DNA from: an uncultured Clostridia bacterium | GTDB taxonomy: Bacteria; Bacillota; Clostridia; TANB77; CAG-508 | Length of the DNA stretch: 52,595 nt | NCBI GenBank assembly: GCA_948560265.1 | Contig: CAOXTD010000003.1 | Span: 76,445 to 129,039 of the forward strand | Reading direction: 5' to 3' | In this document: positions 34,494-43,406 of the stretch, one piece after another | Numbering within the stretch: position 1 is the first letter of the stretch | How the letters are laid out: each line of letters begins with the position of its first letter | The notes under the pieces: model-generated | What the model was told of the DNA's origin: nothing | Seen by the model: only the letters and a program-made list of their open reading frames with translations | The model's database searches: none | Position numbers and translations under genes: made by a program

Positions 34494-35189
34494 TTAATGT
34501 AATACTTCTACTGGATAATCCATAAATAATCCACTTTCTATAACTCCTGTAATAGATTTAATATCTTCTTCTAAAGTTTCATACACATCTACAAATTTAG
34601 CATCTAAAATCACATTATTATTTTCAGTAAATACTGGTCCATCTTTTTTCTCTGCTTTTCTCAAAGTACATTCTGTAAGTCCTAAATCTAATAATGCTTC
34701 TTTCACACTACTAATCGCTTCTGGATATACTTCGATTGGAATTGGAAATTTCTCATTTAACTTGTCCACAAATTTACTATCATCTACTAGAATATATGTA
34801 ATTCCACTATTCACCATGTTTAGTTTTTCTTTGAATAATGCAGCTCCTCTACCCTTAATTAAAATATTATCTGTTTTAGATACTTCATCTGCACCATCAA
34901 ATGCCCAATCTGGCTTTGCTTCTAAAATACTGACTGTTGGAATTTTTAATTCTTGACATAGCGCTTTTATTTCAAAAGAGGTTGGAATTGCTGTAATTTT
35001 CAATCCTTCTTCTTCCATTCTTTTAGCAATCTCTTTTGCTGCTAAATAAGATGTAGAACCTGAACCAAATCCTATTATATCTCCATCTTTTGCCTTGCTA
35101 GCTACTTCTTTTGCCACCTTTTCTTTTTGTTCTTGGTTACTAATCTTATTTGGCTCAATTTCTTGCATAGAACTATTCATCCATTCCAT
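34494..35189 (-). CDS. rpiA: Ribose-5-phosphate isomerase A
   Basis: A 231-residue isomerase interconverting ribose 5-phosphate and ribulose 5-phosphate. The motifs are GFGSGSTSYLAAKEI, PTSFEIKALC, the catalytic WAFDGADEV and ILIKGRGAALFKEK. Length and order of motifs are typical. It is the first gene of a row with tagO (29 nt downstream) and ruvB. Confidence 0.94.
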   Translation of the reverse strand: MEWMNSSMQEIEPNKISNQEQKEKVAKEVASKAKDGDIIGFGSGSTSYLAAKEIAKRMEEEGLKITAIPTSFEIKALCQELKIPTVSILEAKPDWAFDGADEVSKTDNILIKGRGAALFKEKLNMVNSGITYILVDDSKFVDKLNEKFPIPIEVYPEAISSVKEALLDLGLTECTLRKAEKKDGPVFTENNNVILDAKFVDVYETLEEDIKSITGVIESGLFMDYPVEVLH

Positions 35190-35267
35190 AATTTATCCTC
35201 ACTTTATTTATCAAATTTTGATTGTATTATATCATTAGTATTAATGGAAAGTAAAGGTAATTATACT

Positions 35268-35376
35268 AAAAAGCTTAGAAATATACCATTTTAAAATATA
35301 ACGAGGTGTTTGAGATTTATCTCAAATAGCGAAGCGTCCGAAGTGAAATGGAAAATAGTATATTTCTAAGCTTTTT
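35268..35376. repeat. Long inverted-repeat element between rpiA and tyrS
   Basis: Outer arms AAAAAGCTTAGAAATATAC (35268-35286) and their perfect complement (35358-35376) extend to 25 bp with one mismatch. A second dyad, TTTGAGAT-TT-ATCTCAAA (35309-35326), lies inside. About 60 nt of less AT-rich sequence separates the arms. No ORF is present. The ends resemble a MITE, although I see no clear target duplication; it may also act as a bidirectional terminator. Confidence 0.65.
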
Positions 35377-35455
35377 CTATTTTTCAACTTGCTTTTTTGT
35401 TGTATTTAGTGGTAAAATATTGATTAAATTGTAAATGGAAGGGAATGATAATAAT

Positions 35456-36673
35456 ATGGCAGAAAAAAATGTATTTGATACTTTAATGGAAAGAGGTTAT
35501 ATTGAACAAATAACCCACGAAGAATTAAAAGAAGTACTTGGAAAAGAAAGTGTTCCTTTTTATATTGGATTTGATCCTACTGCTGACAGTTTACATATTG
35601 GTCACTTTATTTCTTTAATGGTTGCCTCTCAAATGCAAAAAGCAGGTCATAAACCTATTATTCTAATTGGTGGTGGTACTGCAACTATTGGTGACCCATC
35701 TGGTAAAACAGATATGAGAAGAATGATGACACGTGAAGAAATTAATCACAATGTAGAATGCTTTAAAAAGCAAATGTCTAAATTTTTGAGTTTTGAAGGC
35801 GATAATGCCGCTATTATTGTAAATAATGGTGACTGGCTTTTAAACTTAAACTTTGTAGAGTTTATGCGTGATATTGGTTCCCTATTCTCTGTGAACAAAA
35901 TGCTCTCCGCAGAATGTTATAAACAAAGAATGGAACGTGGACTTACCTTTTTTGAATTAGGATATATGTTAATGCAATCTTATGACTTTTTACATTTATA
36001 TGAAACTTATGGCTGTAAATTACAATTAGGCGGAAATGATCAATGGTCTAATATCTTAGGTGGTGTTGATTTAATTCGTAGAGTTGGACATTCTGACTCC
36101 TTTGGTTTAACTTTCAAATTACTAACCACCAAAGAAGGTAAAAAAATGGGTAAAACAGAGAAAGGTGCTTTATGGCTTGATCCTGAAAAAACCTCTCCAT
36201 ATGAATTTTATCAATACTGGAGAAATATTGATGACGCAGATGTAAAAACTGTCTTATCATTAATTACTTTTCTACCAATGGAACAAATTAATGAATTATG
36301 CGCTCATCAAGATGAAAGAATGAATGAAGCTAAAAAAATAGCTGCCTTTGAAATTACCAAATTAATTCATGGTGAAGAAGAAGCAAAAAAAGCTGAAGAA
36401 GCAGCATCAGCTCTATTTGAGGGAAATGGTAGCTTAGATAACATGCCTACTTCAAAAATAGAAAGCCTACCTATTTCTATTTTAGACGCTATGATACAAG
36501 TTGGATTTGCACCTTCTAAGGGTCAAGCAAGAACTTTAATTGAACAAGGTGGTATCTCTTTAAATGAAGAAAAAATAACTGAAACAACTTACCAATTATC
36601 TGAAAATGATTTTAAAGAAGGATATGCTATCTTGAAAAAAGGTAAAAAGGCATTTTACAAATTAGAAAAATAG
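35456..36673 (+). CDS. tyrS: Tyrosyl-tRNA synthetase
   Basis: A 405-residue class I synthetase that charges tRNA-Tyr. The HIGH motif is LHIGHF, the KMSKS-equivalent is KKMGKT and the tyrosine-binding FELGYMLMQSYDF is present. A C-terminal S4 RNA-binding domain (about 340-405) completes it. I chose the ATG at 35456 because GGAAGGG lies about 12 nt upstream; an in-frame ATG at 35435 lacks a site. I see no T-box leader in the short upstream region. Confidence 0.97.
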   Translation: MAEKNVFDTLMERGYIEQITHEELKEVLGKESVPFYIGFDPTADSLHIGHFISLMVASQMQKAGHKPIILIGGGTATIGDPSGKTDMRRMMTREEINHNVECFKKQMSKFLSFEGDNAAIIVNNGDWLLNLNFVEFMRDIGSLFSVNKMLSAECYKQRMERGLTFFELGYMLMQSYDFLHLYETYGCKLQLGGNDQWSNILGGVDLIRRVGHSDSFGLTFKLLTTKEGKKMGKTEKGALWLDPEKTSPYEFYQYWRNIDDADVKTVLSLITFLPMEQINELCAHQDERMNEAKKIAAFEITKLIHGEEEAKKAEEAASALFEGNGSLDNMPTSKIESLPISILDAMIQVGFAPSKGQARTLIEQGGISLNEEKITETTYQLSENDFKEGYAILKKGKKAFYKLEK

Positions 36674-36700
36674 AAATACAAATGAAAGGATACAGATACT

Positions 36701-37831
36701 ATGACGAAAAACCAACTTGTTCCCGTTTCTGCAAAAAAACACAATGGCATTATTAGTTTTTGGAAATTTTGCTTTTGCATGTTAATTATCATTTTCCACG
36801 GTAATGTCTTTGCTGCTAACAGCGGAGAGGCTTTATTTTCTAAAGGTTCTATTGGAGTTGAGTTTTTCTTCTTAGTATCTGGTTTCTTATTGTCCAAGAC
36901 AGCTTTTCGAAGAAATGAGCAAGAACCGAATACAGAAAACTTAGGAAAAGAAACTTTCCATTTCATTTGGAAAAAATATCTCTTCTTTCTGCCTTATGTT
37001 TTCTTTGCTGGTCTACTTGATTTAATTTTGCAAAATGTTTGCGGTAATATAGATTTGTCTCAAAATGTACTTTCTATTTTAGATATGTTATTACTACGCA
37101 TGACAGGATTAAAAGTCAATGTCATTATTGGACAAGTTTGGTATATTTCTGCTATGTTATTATCTATGATGATATTATATCCTCTACTTCGAAAATATAA
37201 GAAAAATTATCTTTATTTGGTTGCTCCTTTAGTGATATTACTTGGCTTCGGTTGGCTTGTTCATAGTAATGGCAGTTTAAGAACCCCAGAAAAATGGCTT
37301 GGCTTTGCATATAAAGGTCTAATTAGAGGCTTTTTGGAGTTGAATTTAGGCTGTATTTTATATTTGCTTTGTCAAAAGTTAAAAAATATTACATTTACTA
37401 AAACAGGAAAAATCTTTATCACATTAATAGAAGTTGGTGGATTCATTTTACCTTTTCTAACCTCTCAATTTCTTTCAAGCACTAAAGCAGATATTTTCTT
37501 ACTTGCATTTTTAGCAATTTCTACTTTATTAGCATTTAGCGAAAAAACTTTAGAATTCAATTTGTTTAATCATAAAATATTTTTCTGGCTAGAAAAATTT
37601 AGTTTGCCATTATATATTTGTAATATTTTGGCAAGGGATATTGTAAGAGATGTTAATCTATTTACTTCTTTATCCTATTATCCTAGGCTTGGTATCTACT
37701 TAGTAATTAATTTTGTTCTTGCACTTATTTGTATGTATTTCATTTCTTTTTTACAAAAGTTACATCTAGTAGAACATCTAAAAAAACTAATAATTAAAGA
37801 AAATAACAATCAAGTCACAGAAAATAATTAA
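36701..37831 (+). CDS. Acyltransferase family 3 membrane protein
   Basis: A 376-residue protein with about ten membrane helices, of the acyltransferase 3 (OatA/NodX-like) family. The N-terminal region has WKFCFCMLIIIFHGN, containing the family histidine, and SIGVEFFFLVSGFLLSKT. It probably moves acyl groups onto an extracytoplasmic polysaccharide or glycolipid. It follows tyrS by 27 nt on the same strand but is functionally closer to the envelope cluster on the other side. It lacks the C-terminal SGNH domain found in OatA. Confidence 0.87.
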   Translation: MTKNQLVPVSAKKHNGIISFWKFCFCMLIIIFHGNVFAANSGEALFSKGSIGVEFFFLVSGFLLSKTAFRRNEQEPNTENLGKETFHFIWKKYLFFLPYVFFAGLLDLILQNVCGNIDLSQNVLSILDMLLLRMTGLKVNVIIGQVWYISAMLLSMMILYPLLRKYKKNYLYLVAPLVILLGFGWLVHSNGSLRTPEKWLGFAYKGLIRGFLELNLGCILYLLCQKLKNITFTKTGKIFITLIEVGGFILPFLTSQFLSSTKADIFLLAFLAISTLLAFSEKTLEFNLFNHKIFFWLEKFSLPLYICNILARDIVRDVNLFTSLSYYPRLGIYLVINFVLALICMYFISFLQKLHLVEHLKKLIIKENNNQVTENN

Positions 37832-37856
37832 ATAATATCAATTTCATAAAAAATAA

Positions 37857-37894
37857 AATCTTAATACAATAAGAAAACTTATTGTATTAAGATT
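37857..37894. terminator. Bidirectional Rho-independent terminator
   Basis: A perfect 17-bp stem, AATCTTAATACAATAAG with its complement, and an AAAA loop. ATTTTTAT follows on the plus strand and an A-rich stretch precedes it, so it can end both the acyltransferase transcript and the convergent YfhO transcript. Confidence 0.85.
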
Positions 37895-37908
37895 ATTTTT
37901 ATATTTAT

Positions 37909-40638
37909 TCAATTATTTTTTATTGTTCTTTTTTCTAGAACCGCAACAACTATAAAAGTCACAACACCTATACTTGTACAAATTATACCTAATTTCAAAT
38001 ATGGCACTTCATACGTTAAATAGATTTCATGTTGTCCTGCTTTTACTGGAATTCCTATAAAAGCTGTATTAACATTAATTGTATCTACTCTTTCTCCATC
38101 TACATATGCTTTCCAACCATTAGTATAACTTGATGTTATTTGTAGAACTGCATCTTCACTTAAGTCAATCTTTCCGCTGATTTCTCGATTATTGCATTTT
38201 AATTCTCTCAATTCACTTTGCTGTAATCTCTGAATTGTATTTTCATAATTATCCATAGAAACTGCAACTACTTGTATATCCTTAAAGCAATAAACTCCTT
38301 TTGTACTAAAAGTTAACTCTATTTTTCCCTCTGCATTGTTATAATATCCAAGATTCAACAATATTTCTGGTACTTTTTGGTAATAAGGTGAAGTAATTTT
38401 ATTATTAATTACCCTACTTGCCGTTTTATTTTTAAACTTTGCTGTTACTGTATGCTTTCTAGTACCCATAAATTCAAACCCAGAAATATAAACATATAAT
38501 TCAGAATTTTCTATATTGTCTATCTCTATCTCAATACTTTGCTTGTCTTTCTTAGTAACAACTTGTTTTCTATTTTCTTCCTGAGTTACAATATTCTCTT
38601 TGTCTATTAATTTATATGAAATACTTCGATAACAATCTCGAATATCCCTTATATCTTCTTTCTCTTTTAATTTAACATCTTTTATTTCTTCTTTACTATC
38701 AACAACTGCTACTTTTAAGATAGCATCTTCTTTTTCAATTGGATTTAACTTTTCATAATTTTCTTTTAACATATAATTGTTATAGCAAACACCAATAGAA
38801 AGTGGATACTTATTTTGATAAATCTTTTTTCCTTCTTTCTCTTGAAGCAAAGTATATCCATAAGGAACATATTTTTGATTTTTCTCATCTACTACATAAT
38901 ATTTATTTCCCAATAGGGTTGTTATCTTAGTTCTATCAGCAAAGCCTCTTACATTCATCGTGGTAGAATATTTATTATCCGCCAGCTCTCTACTTAGATT
39001 GTATACATATTTGCTTCCTAATGATAAGAAACACTCAATTGATGGATAGTTGTAATAAATAGAGTAATTTGCTAATTCATGTGGCAACTTCGAAATACGA
39101 TAAAATTCTTTATCTTTCTCTAAAATCTCTTGAATATTTTGAGAATAATCTTGGTTCTTTCCTCTTTGTGTTTTTATTTTTTCTTCAACCTGACCTAATT
39201 TAATAAACTCCTTTGCATATTCCCTATCAAAAGAACTATAAAGTCCATATGCCATTATTCCAATATTACTAATTACCAATAACAATACAATTATCTTAAA
39301 AATATTTGCTTTATATTTCACTAAAAGAAATATCTTGCTACTATTTTGTAAAACTATAGCAATATATATTAAAAGAGCAATCATGATTTGTATGAAATAA
39401 AGTATCTGTACTGATGTTCTCATTTTGCTGATTAATACAACACTAATTCCTATAATGCTATATAGTGCATAAAATGCTCCCATACTTATTAATTCTTTTT
39501 TAGTATAATTTTCTTCTAAACAAGACATTACAATATAGGCTAAAATAAAGCTATACATGAATGACCAACGATTACTTGGGAATGAAAAACCATTCATTAA
39601 CGATCCAATAAAAGGCATTAATAGCATTATTGTAGCAACTAGGAAATAGATTAAATAAATCTTATGTTCCTTTTTTCTTAACCATAAAATAGGTAACATT
39701 AATAAAATAATAGAAGATACACCTATTGCGCTCCAATTATTATCATTTACAGTTAATAAATTAATAGTAAATATGTTTTGATAGTACTCTTCATTATATT
39801 GACATAATGTTCTTTCACCACTTCTCGCTGAGTTGATAAACGAGTGAATGGTAGGCATTAAGATAATTCCTGCAATCAAAATTCCTATAACATAACACAA
39901 AATTGCCAAGCCTAGCTTTTTGAAAAAATGCTTTGCTCCTTCTTTTCTATACTCACAAATATATTGAATAATTGCATAAATAACTATCATAATAGTATGC
40001 ATATAAAAGAAGTAATAATTAGATATAGCTGATAATGCAATAAAAATAATGAAAGGAATTTTTTTATTCTCCCTAAATAATTTATCTACTCCTAATAAAA
40101 GCAAAGGAAATAATATCATGGCATTTAAAAAGTAAGGATGTCTTACCCCAGCATATATACTGTATGCTGAAAAAGTATATATTAAAGCACCTATTAATAT
40201 ATTATAAAACTTCTTTTTTACGTTTTCACTTTTTTGCAAATGATATTTGCTATAAGTAATAAAAGCAATACCTATACAAAATAAACGAAGAATAATTAGT
40301 AAATTATAAGCTATCTCTAAATGTTGCATAGGAAATAATAAGCTTATATAGGCAAATGGATCACCTAAAACATAATAAGAATACTGCCCTATAACATCTA
40401 ATCCTAATCCCATATTCCATGAAAACAAGTCAAGTCCTTCACTAGGATTTGACAAAAAATTTCTAACCTTTTCATTAAAATCTTTTAAAATAATATAATG
40501 TTGCTTTAATCCATCATCTTGCCAAACAAAACTACGTTTATTGATTACAAAAACAGAAAATACAATACATGCTGTTAGTATAAAGAGAATAGCATATATC
40601 CAATATATCTTCGTCTTATCATTAAAAATTTTATGCAA
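37909..40638 (-). CDS. YfhO-family multi-spanning membrane protein
   Basis: A 909-residue membrane protein with about a dozen N-terminal helices (to about residue 470), a large extracytoplasmic domain (about 480-875) and a final helix (about 882-902). The N-terminal motif WQDDGLKQHY, and the loop SWNMGLGLDVIGQYSYY, mark the YfhO family, a GT-C-like group. Characterised members glycosylate lipoteichoic acid from a lipid-linked sugar. Its position at the end of the teichoic-acid-type cluster fits decoration of that polymer. The Asp-Asp pair near residue 41 is the likely catalytic feature. The sugar is unknown. Confidence 0.88.
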   Translation of the reverse strand: MHKIFNDKTKIYWIYAILFILTACIVFSVFVINKRSFVWQDDGLKQHYIILKDFNEKVRNFLSNPSEGLDLFSWNMGLGLDVIGQYSYYVLGDPFAYISLLFPMQHLEIAYNLLIILRLFCIGIAFITYSKYHLQKSENVKKKFYNILIGALIYTFSAYSIYAGVRHPYFLNAMILFPLLLLGVDKLFRENKKIPFIIFIALSAISNYYFFYMHTIMIVIYAIIQYICEYRKEGAKHFFKKLGLAILCYVIGILIAGIILMPTIHSFINSARSGERTLCQYNEEYYQNIFTINLLTVNDNNWSAIGVSSIILLMLPILWLRKKEHKIYLIYFLVATIMLLMPFIGSLMNGFSFPSNRWSFMYSFILAYIVMSCLEENYTKKELISMGAFYALYSIIGISVVLISKMRTSVQILYFIQIMIALLIYIAIVLQNSSKIFLLVKYKANIFKIIVLLLVISNIGIMAYGLYSSFDREYAKEFIKLGQVEEKIKTQRGKNQDYSQNIQEILEKDKEFYRISKLPHELANYSIYYNYPSIECFLSLGSKYVYNLSRELADNKYSTTMNVRGFADRTKITTLLGNKYYVVDEKNQKYVPYGYTLLQEKEGKKIYQNKYPLSIGVCYNNYMLKENYEKLNPIEKEDAILKVAVVDSKEEIKDVKLKEKEDIRDIRDCYRSISYKLIDKENIVTQEENRKQVVTKKDKQSIEIEIDNIENSELYVYISGFEFMGTRKHTVTAKFKNKTASRVINNKITSPYYQKVPEILLNLGYYNNAEGKIELTFSTKGVYCFKDIQVVAVSMDNYENTIQRLQQSELRELKCNNREISGKIDLSEDAVLQITSSYTNGWKAYVDGERVDTINVNTAFIGIPVKAGQHEIYLTYEVPYLKLGIICTSIGVVTFIVVAVLEKRTIKNN

Positions 40639-40659
40639 TTTCTGTCACCCAAGTCCCTT

Positions 40660-41781
40660 CTAAATAATGCTAAATATAAAGTCTACTATCTTTTCTGTCG
40701 TGTTTTCTATATTTTCTATGTATTTTTCTCTAAAGTCTTGTAATTTTTCTTTATTATATTCTCCTTTTTCTATTGCATCTATAATTGGATCTATTGTTTT
40801 ACTTACTACTCCTGGTAATTCCTTTTGATAATCAATTGTCAAACCTCTGGTATCTAAATACTTTTGTAAATCAAAGGCATAAAAATATAAGGGAATTTCT
40901 AAGATAGCTGCTTCATAAATAATACAACTATAATCACTAATCACATAATCTGCTACCATTAGCATATCCATAGTAGAAAATTCTTTATCATTGATAATAT
41001 TATTTTCTGTTATCTCTACTTTACTTAGTGGATGTAATTTTAAGATAAGATTGTATTTCTCTTTATCTATTTTTTCTATTATCTCTTTTACTCTTTTATT
41101 AAAGTCTTTCTCATTCTTTCGGAAAGTTGGACAATATACAATATTCTTTTTTGCCTTTATTTCTGGATATCTCTCTTCTATTTTGCTTCTTGTTTCTTCT
41201 TTGTAGTTTTTACTTGTTAATAAATCCACTCTAGGAAGCGAAAAAATCTGTATCTTATCCATTCCACAGTTGAAGCCTTCTTCTAATAAACTAGCATATG
41301 CTTTTCCACTTGCAAAAACATAAGTATAATTCCTATGCATCTTCATAGAATTCGCTATTTTACTAGAAGATCCCTCTTCTTTATCCAAAATTTGATATCC
41401 AAATTTCTTCATAGTTCCCATAGAATGCCACATTTGAATTACTTTTAAATTCTTTTTATGTTTTAGTACACTGATCAAGATACAATAAGAATCTAATACT
41501 ACAATTTTAGAAGTAGCAATATGATACATTTGTCGAATACAGTGGAAAGCATATCCTACTTTATTCTTCAACTTTGCTTTTGCTCCACCTTTCAATTCTT
41601 TGCATAATACCACTACTTTATATTCTGGTGATTTTTCTATTATCTTCTTTTCTAGCAACATAAAATCTACTGTTTTTTTATTTGACTGTCTACTAATCAT
41701 AGTAATCTTCTTTTTGGTTGGTAATAACTTAAAAAAACAATAAATCAAATTTGCTCCAAATATGAATATCTTTTTTATCAT
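40660..41781 (-). CDS. CDP-glycerol glycerophosphotransferase-like (TagB/TagF)
   Basis: A 373-residue enzyme of the CDP-glycerol glycerophosphotransferase family, which adds polyol-phosphate units to lipid-linked teichoic acid precursors on the cytoplasmic membrane face. It has QMWHSMGTMKKFGY, KLHPLSK and YVISDYSCIIYEAAILE, the GT-B-type donor-binding residues. Its size matches the single-domain TagB/TarB type. It overlaps the upstream TagF-like gene by 4 nt. Several related enzymes in one cluster suggest a polymer with more than one linkage step. Confidence 0.9.
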   Translation of the reverse strand: MIKKIFIFGANLIYCFFKLLPTKKKITMISRQSNKKTVDFMLLEKKIIEKSPEYKVVVLCKELKGGAKAKLKNKVGYAFHCIRQMYHIATSKIVVLDSYCILISVLKHKKNLKVIQMWHSMGTMKKFGYQILDKEEGSSSKIANSMKMHRNYTYVFASGKAYASLLEEGFNCGMDKIQIFSLPRVDLLTSKNYKEETRSKIEERYPEIKAKKNIVYCPTFRKNEKDFNKRVKEIIEKIDKEKYNLILKLHPLSKVEITENNIINDKEFSTMDMLMVADYVISDYSCIIYEAAILEIPLYFYAFDLQKYLDTRGLTIDYQKELPGVVSKTIDPIIDAIEKGEYNKEKLQDFREKYIENIENTTEKIVDFIFSII

Positions 41782-43379
41782 TCTTTTCCCTTTAAAATAA
41801 TATTATCAATAATTAAATCAGAAGCCATTTTATTATTTTCTGCTCCCACAGTTTCCTTTGCTTCCATTTCTAATTTTTTTAACTGCTCTAGTAATTCTTC
41901 TAATGTACAGCATACAGTTGCAAATTCATATTCTCTAACATTTTTATGCACTCTATTAATCAATTGATAATCATCTAAATCAAAAGTGTATAATAAGATT
42001 GGCTTCTTTAATTTGCTATATTCGTAGACACTAGAAGAATAATCTGTGACTAATACATCTGCGATATAATACAAATCGTTAATATCTGTATAATCACTAA
42101 AGTCTTGAATGTACTCTGCATACTCTTTTGGTATTTCTATTTTTTCCTGAATAAATGGATGCATTTTTATCATAAAAATCGCATTTTTTTGTTTACATAC
42201 TTCATGAATCTTAGATAAATTCAATTTATCATAAGGATAATATGCTTTTGCTTGCCTTCTTCCCCTAAAAGTTGGTGCGAACAAAATCACCTTTTTTTCC
42301 TTTAAGTTTGGAAATTTCTCATATAAATTTTCTTTAATTTTTCCTATTTTCTCTTTATCAAAAAAATGGTCCATTCTAGCAAGTCCATAGGGTAATATCT
42401 TCTCTTTTGTAATGCCGAATACTTCTTCATATACTGGAATTAATGCTTCTTCACCAACAATAGCATAATCATATTTCCTATGACTACTTTGATATGGTTC
42501 TGGACCTCCAAAGCCAAATCTCGCATATCCAACTGACTTAAAGCCAACTCCTGCATGCCATACTTGAATTAGTTTGGTTTTAGGACTAATATCAATATAC
42601 TTAAATATTGGTGAATAATCATCTACAAATATAAATTCTTGTTTAGACATTATCCAAATTAGTTTAAACCATTTTGAAATAATATGCCATTTACTTTCTT
42701 GCAATGTAGTTGAAAAGGAATAGCTTATTTTATAATCTTTATCAATATTTCTTTCTTTTAACCTCTGATCTAATGCCAACAAATTTCCACTCATAGGAGC
42801 TCTTGTTTCTGACATAAGTAAGATCTTTTTGCTTTTATTTGGATGCAAAAAGCTAAAAAACTGATACAAAATTTTCATAATATTTGCCATAAAGTTAAAA
42901 GTGGTATCTTTTAAAATACTTTTTGTACTTTTGTTAGAAAAACAATGTTTCCTAGGATTTTTATTTAATTTCATATACCTAGATATCAATACACAACCTA
43001 GTTGTTCATCATCTAATTTTCTCACCTCAAAATTAATTGTATATGCATAAATATCACGATAATATCTACAAATTTTTCCTAAACTTTCTAATCGATATGC
43101 AAGCGCATAGTCAATGGTTAAATCCTCATACACTTCTCCTTTTTTTATTCGGAATCGGTAATTTTGGTTTTCTAACATTTTTCCATCTATATTGGTTATA
43201 TTAATTTTAGCATGATATTGATACTGTATTTCTGTTTTTTCTAAAGGTATGCAATATTGCTCTTTCCCAGAAACTAAGTAAATTTGTTGTGCTTCTTCAT
43301 ATAGCTTAAAAGTAATATTTAGAAATATTCTTTCCCAATAAATATCTATTATGCAATTCTTGTTTACTTGGTTTTCCAT
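41778..43379 (-). CDS. CDP-glycerol glycerophosphotransferase (TagF-like)
   Basis: A 533-residue enzyme. An N-terminal region (about 1-150) of beta-rich sequence resembles the extra domain of TagF. The C-terminal transferase domain (about 180-520) has QVWHAGVGFKSVGY, KMHPFIQ and VLVTDYSSSVYEYSKLKKP. The histidines in WHAG and KMHP correspond to catalytic residues in TagF. It probably polymerises or extends the polyol-phosphate chain. It overlaps the next gene by 4 nt and lies 27 nt after the cytidylyltransferase fusion that may supply its donor. Confidence 0.9.
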   Translation of the reverse strand: MENQVNKNCIIDIYWERIFLNITFKLYEEAQQIYLVSGKEQYCIPLEKTEIQYQYHAKINITNIDGKMLENQNYRFRIKKGEVYEDLTIDYALAYRLESLGKICRYYRDIYAYTINFEVRKLDDEQLGCVLISRYMKLNKNPRKHCFSNKSTKSILKDTTFNFMANIMKILYQFFSFLHPNKSKKILLMSETRAPMSGNLLALDQRLKERNIDKDYKISYSFSTTLQESKWHIISKWFKLIWIMSKQEFIFVDDYSPIFKYIDISPKTKLIQVWHAGVGFKSVGYARFGFGGPEPYQSSHRKYDYAIVGEEALIPVYEEVFGITKEKILPYGLARMDHFFDKEKIGKIKENLYEKFPNLKEKKVILFAPTFRGRRQAKAYYPYDKLNLSKIHEVCKQKNAIFMIKMHPFIQEKIEIPKEYAEYIQDFSDYTDINDLYYIADVLVTDYSSSVYEYSKLKKPILLYTFDLDDYQLINRVHKNVREYEFATVCCTLEELLEQLKKLEMEAKETVGAENNKMASDLIIDNIILKGKE

Positions 43380-43406
43380 TACTACTCCCTTTCTATGTAG
43401 TAGAAG

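Noticed and set aside
35377..35455. T-box leader for tyrS
   Set aside because: Too little sequence lies between the repeat element and the start codon, and no T-box consensus is seen.
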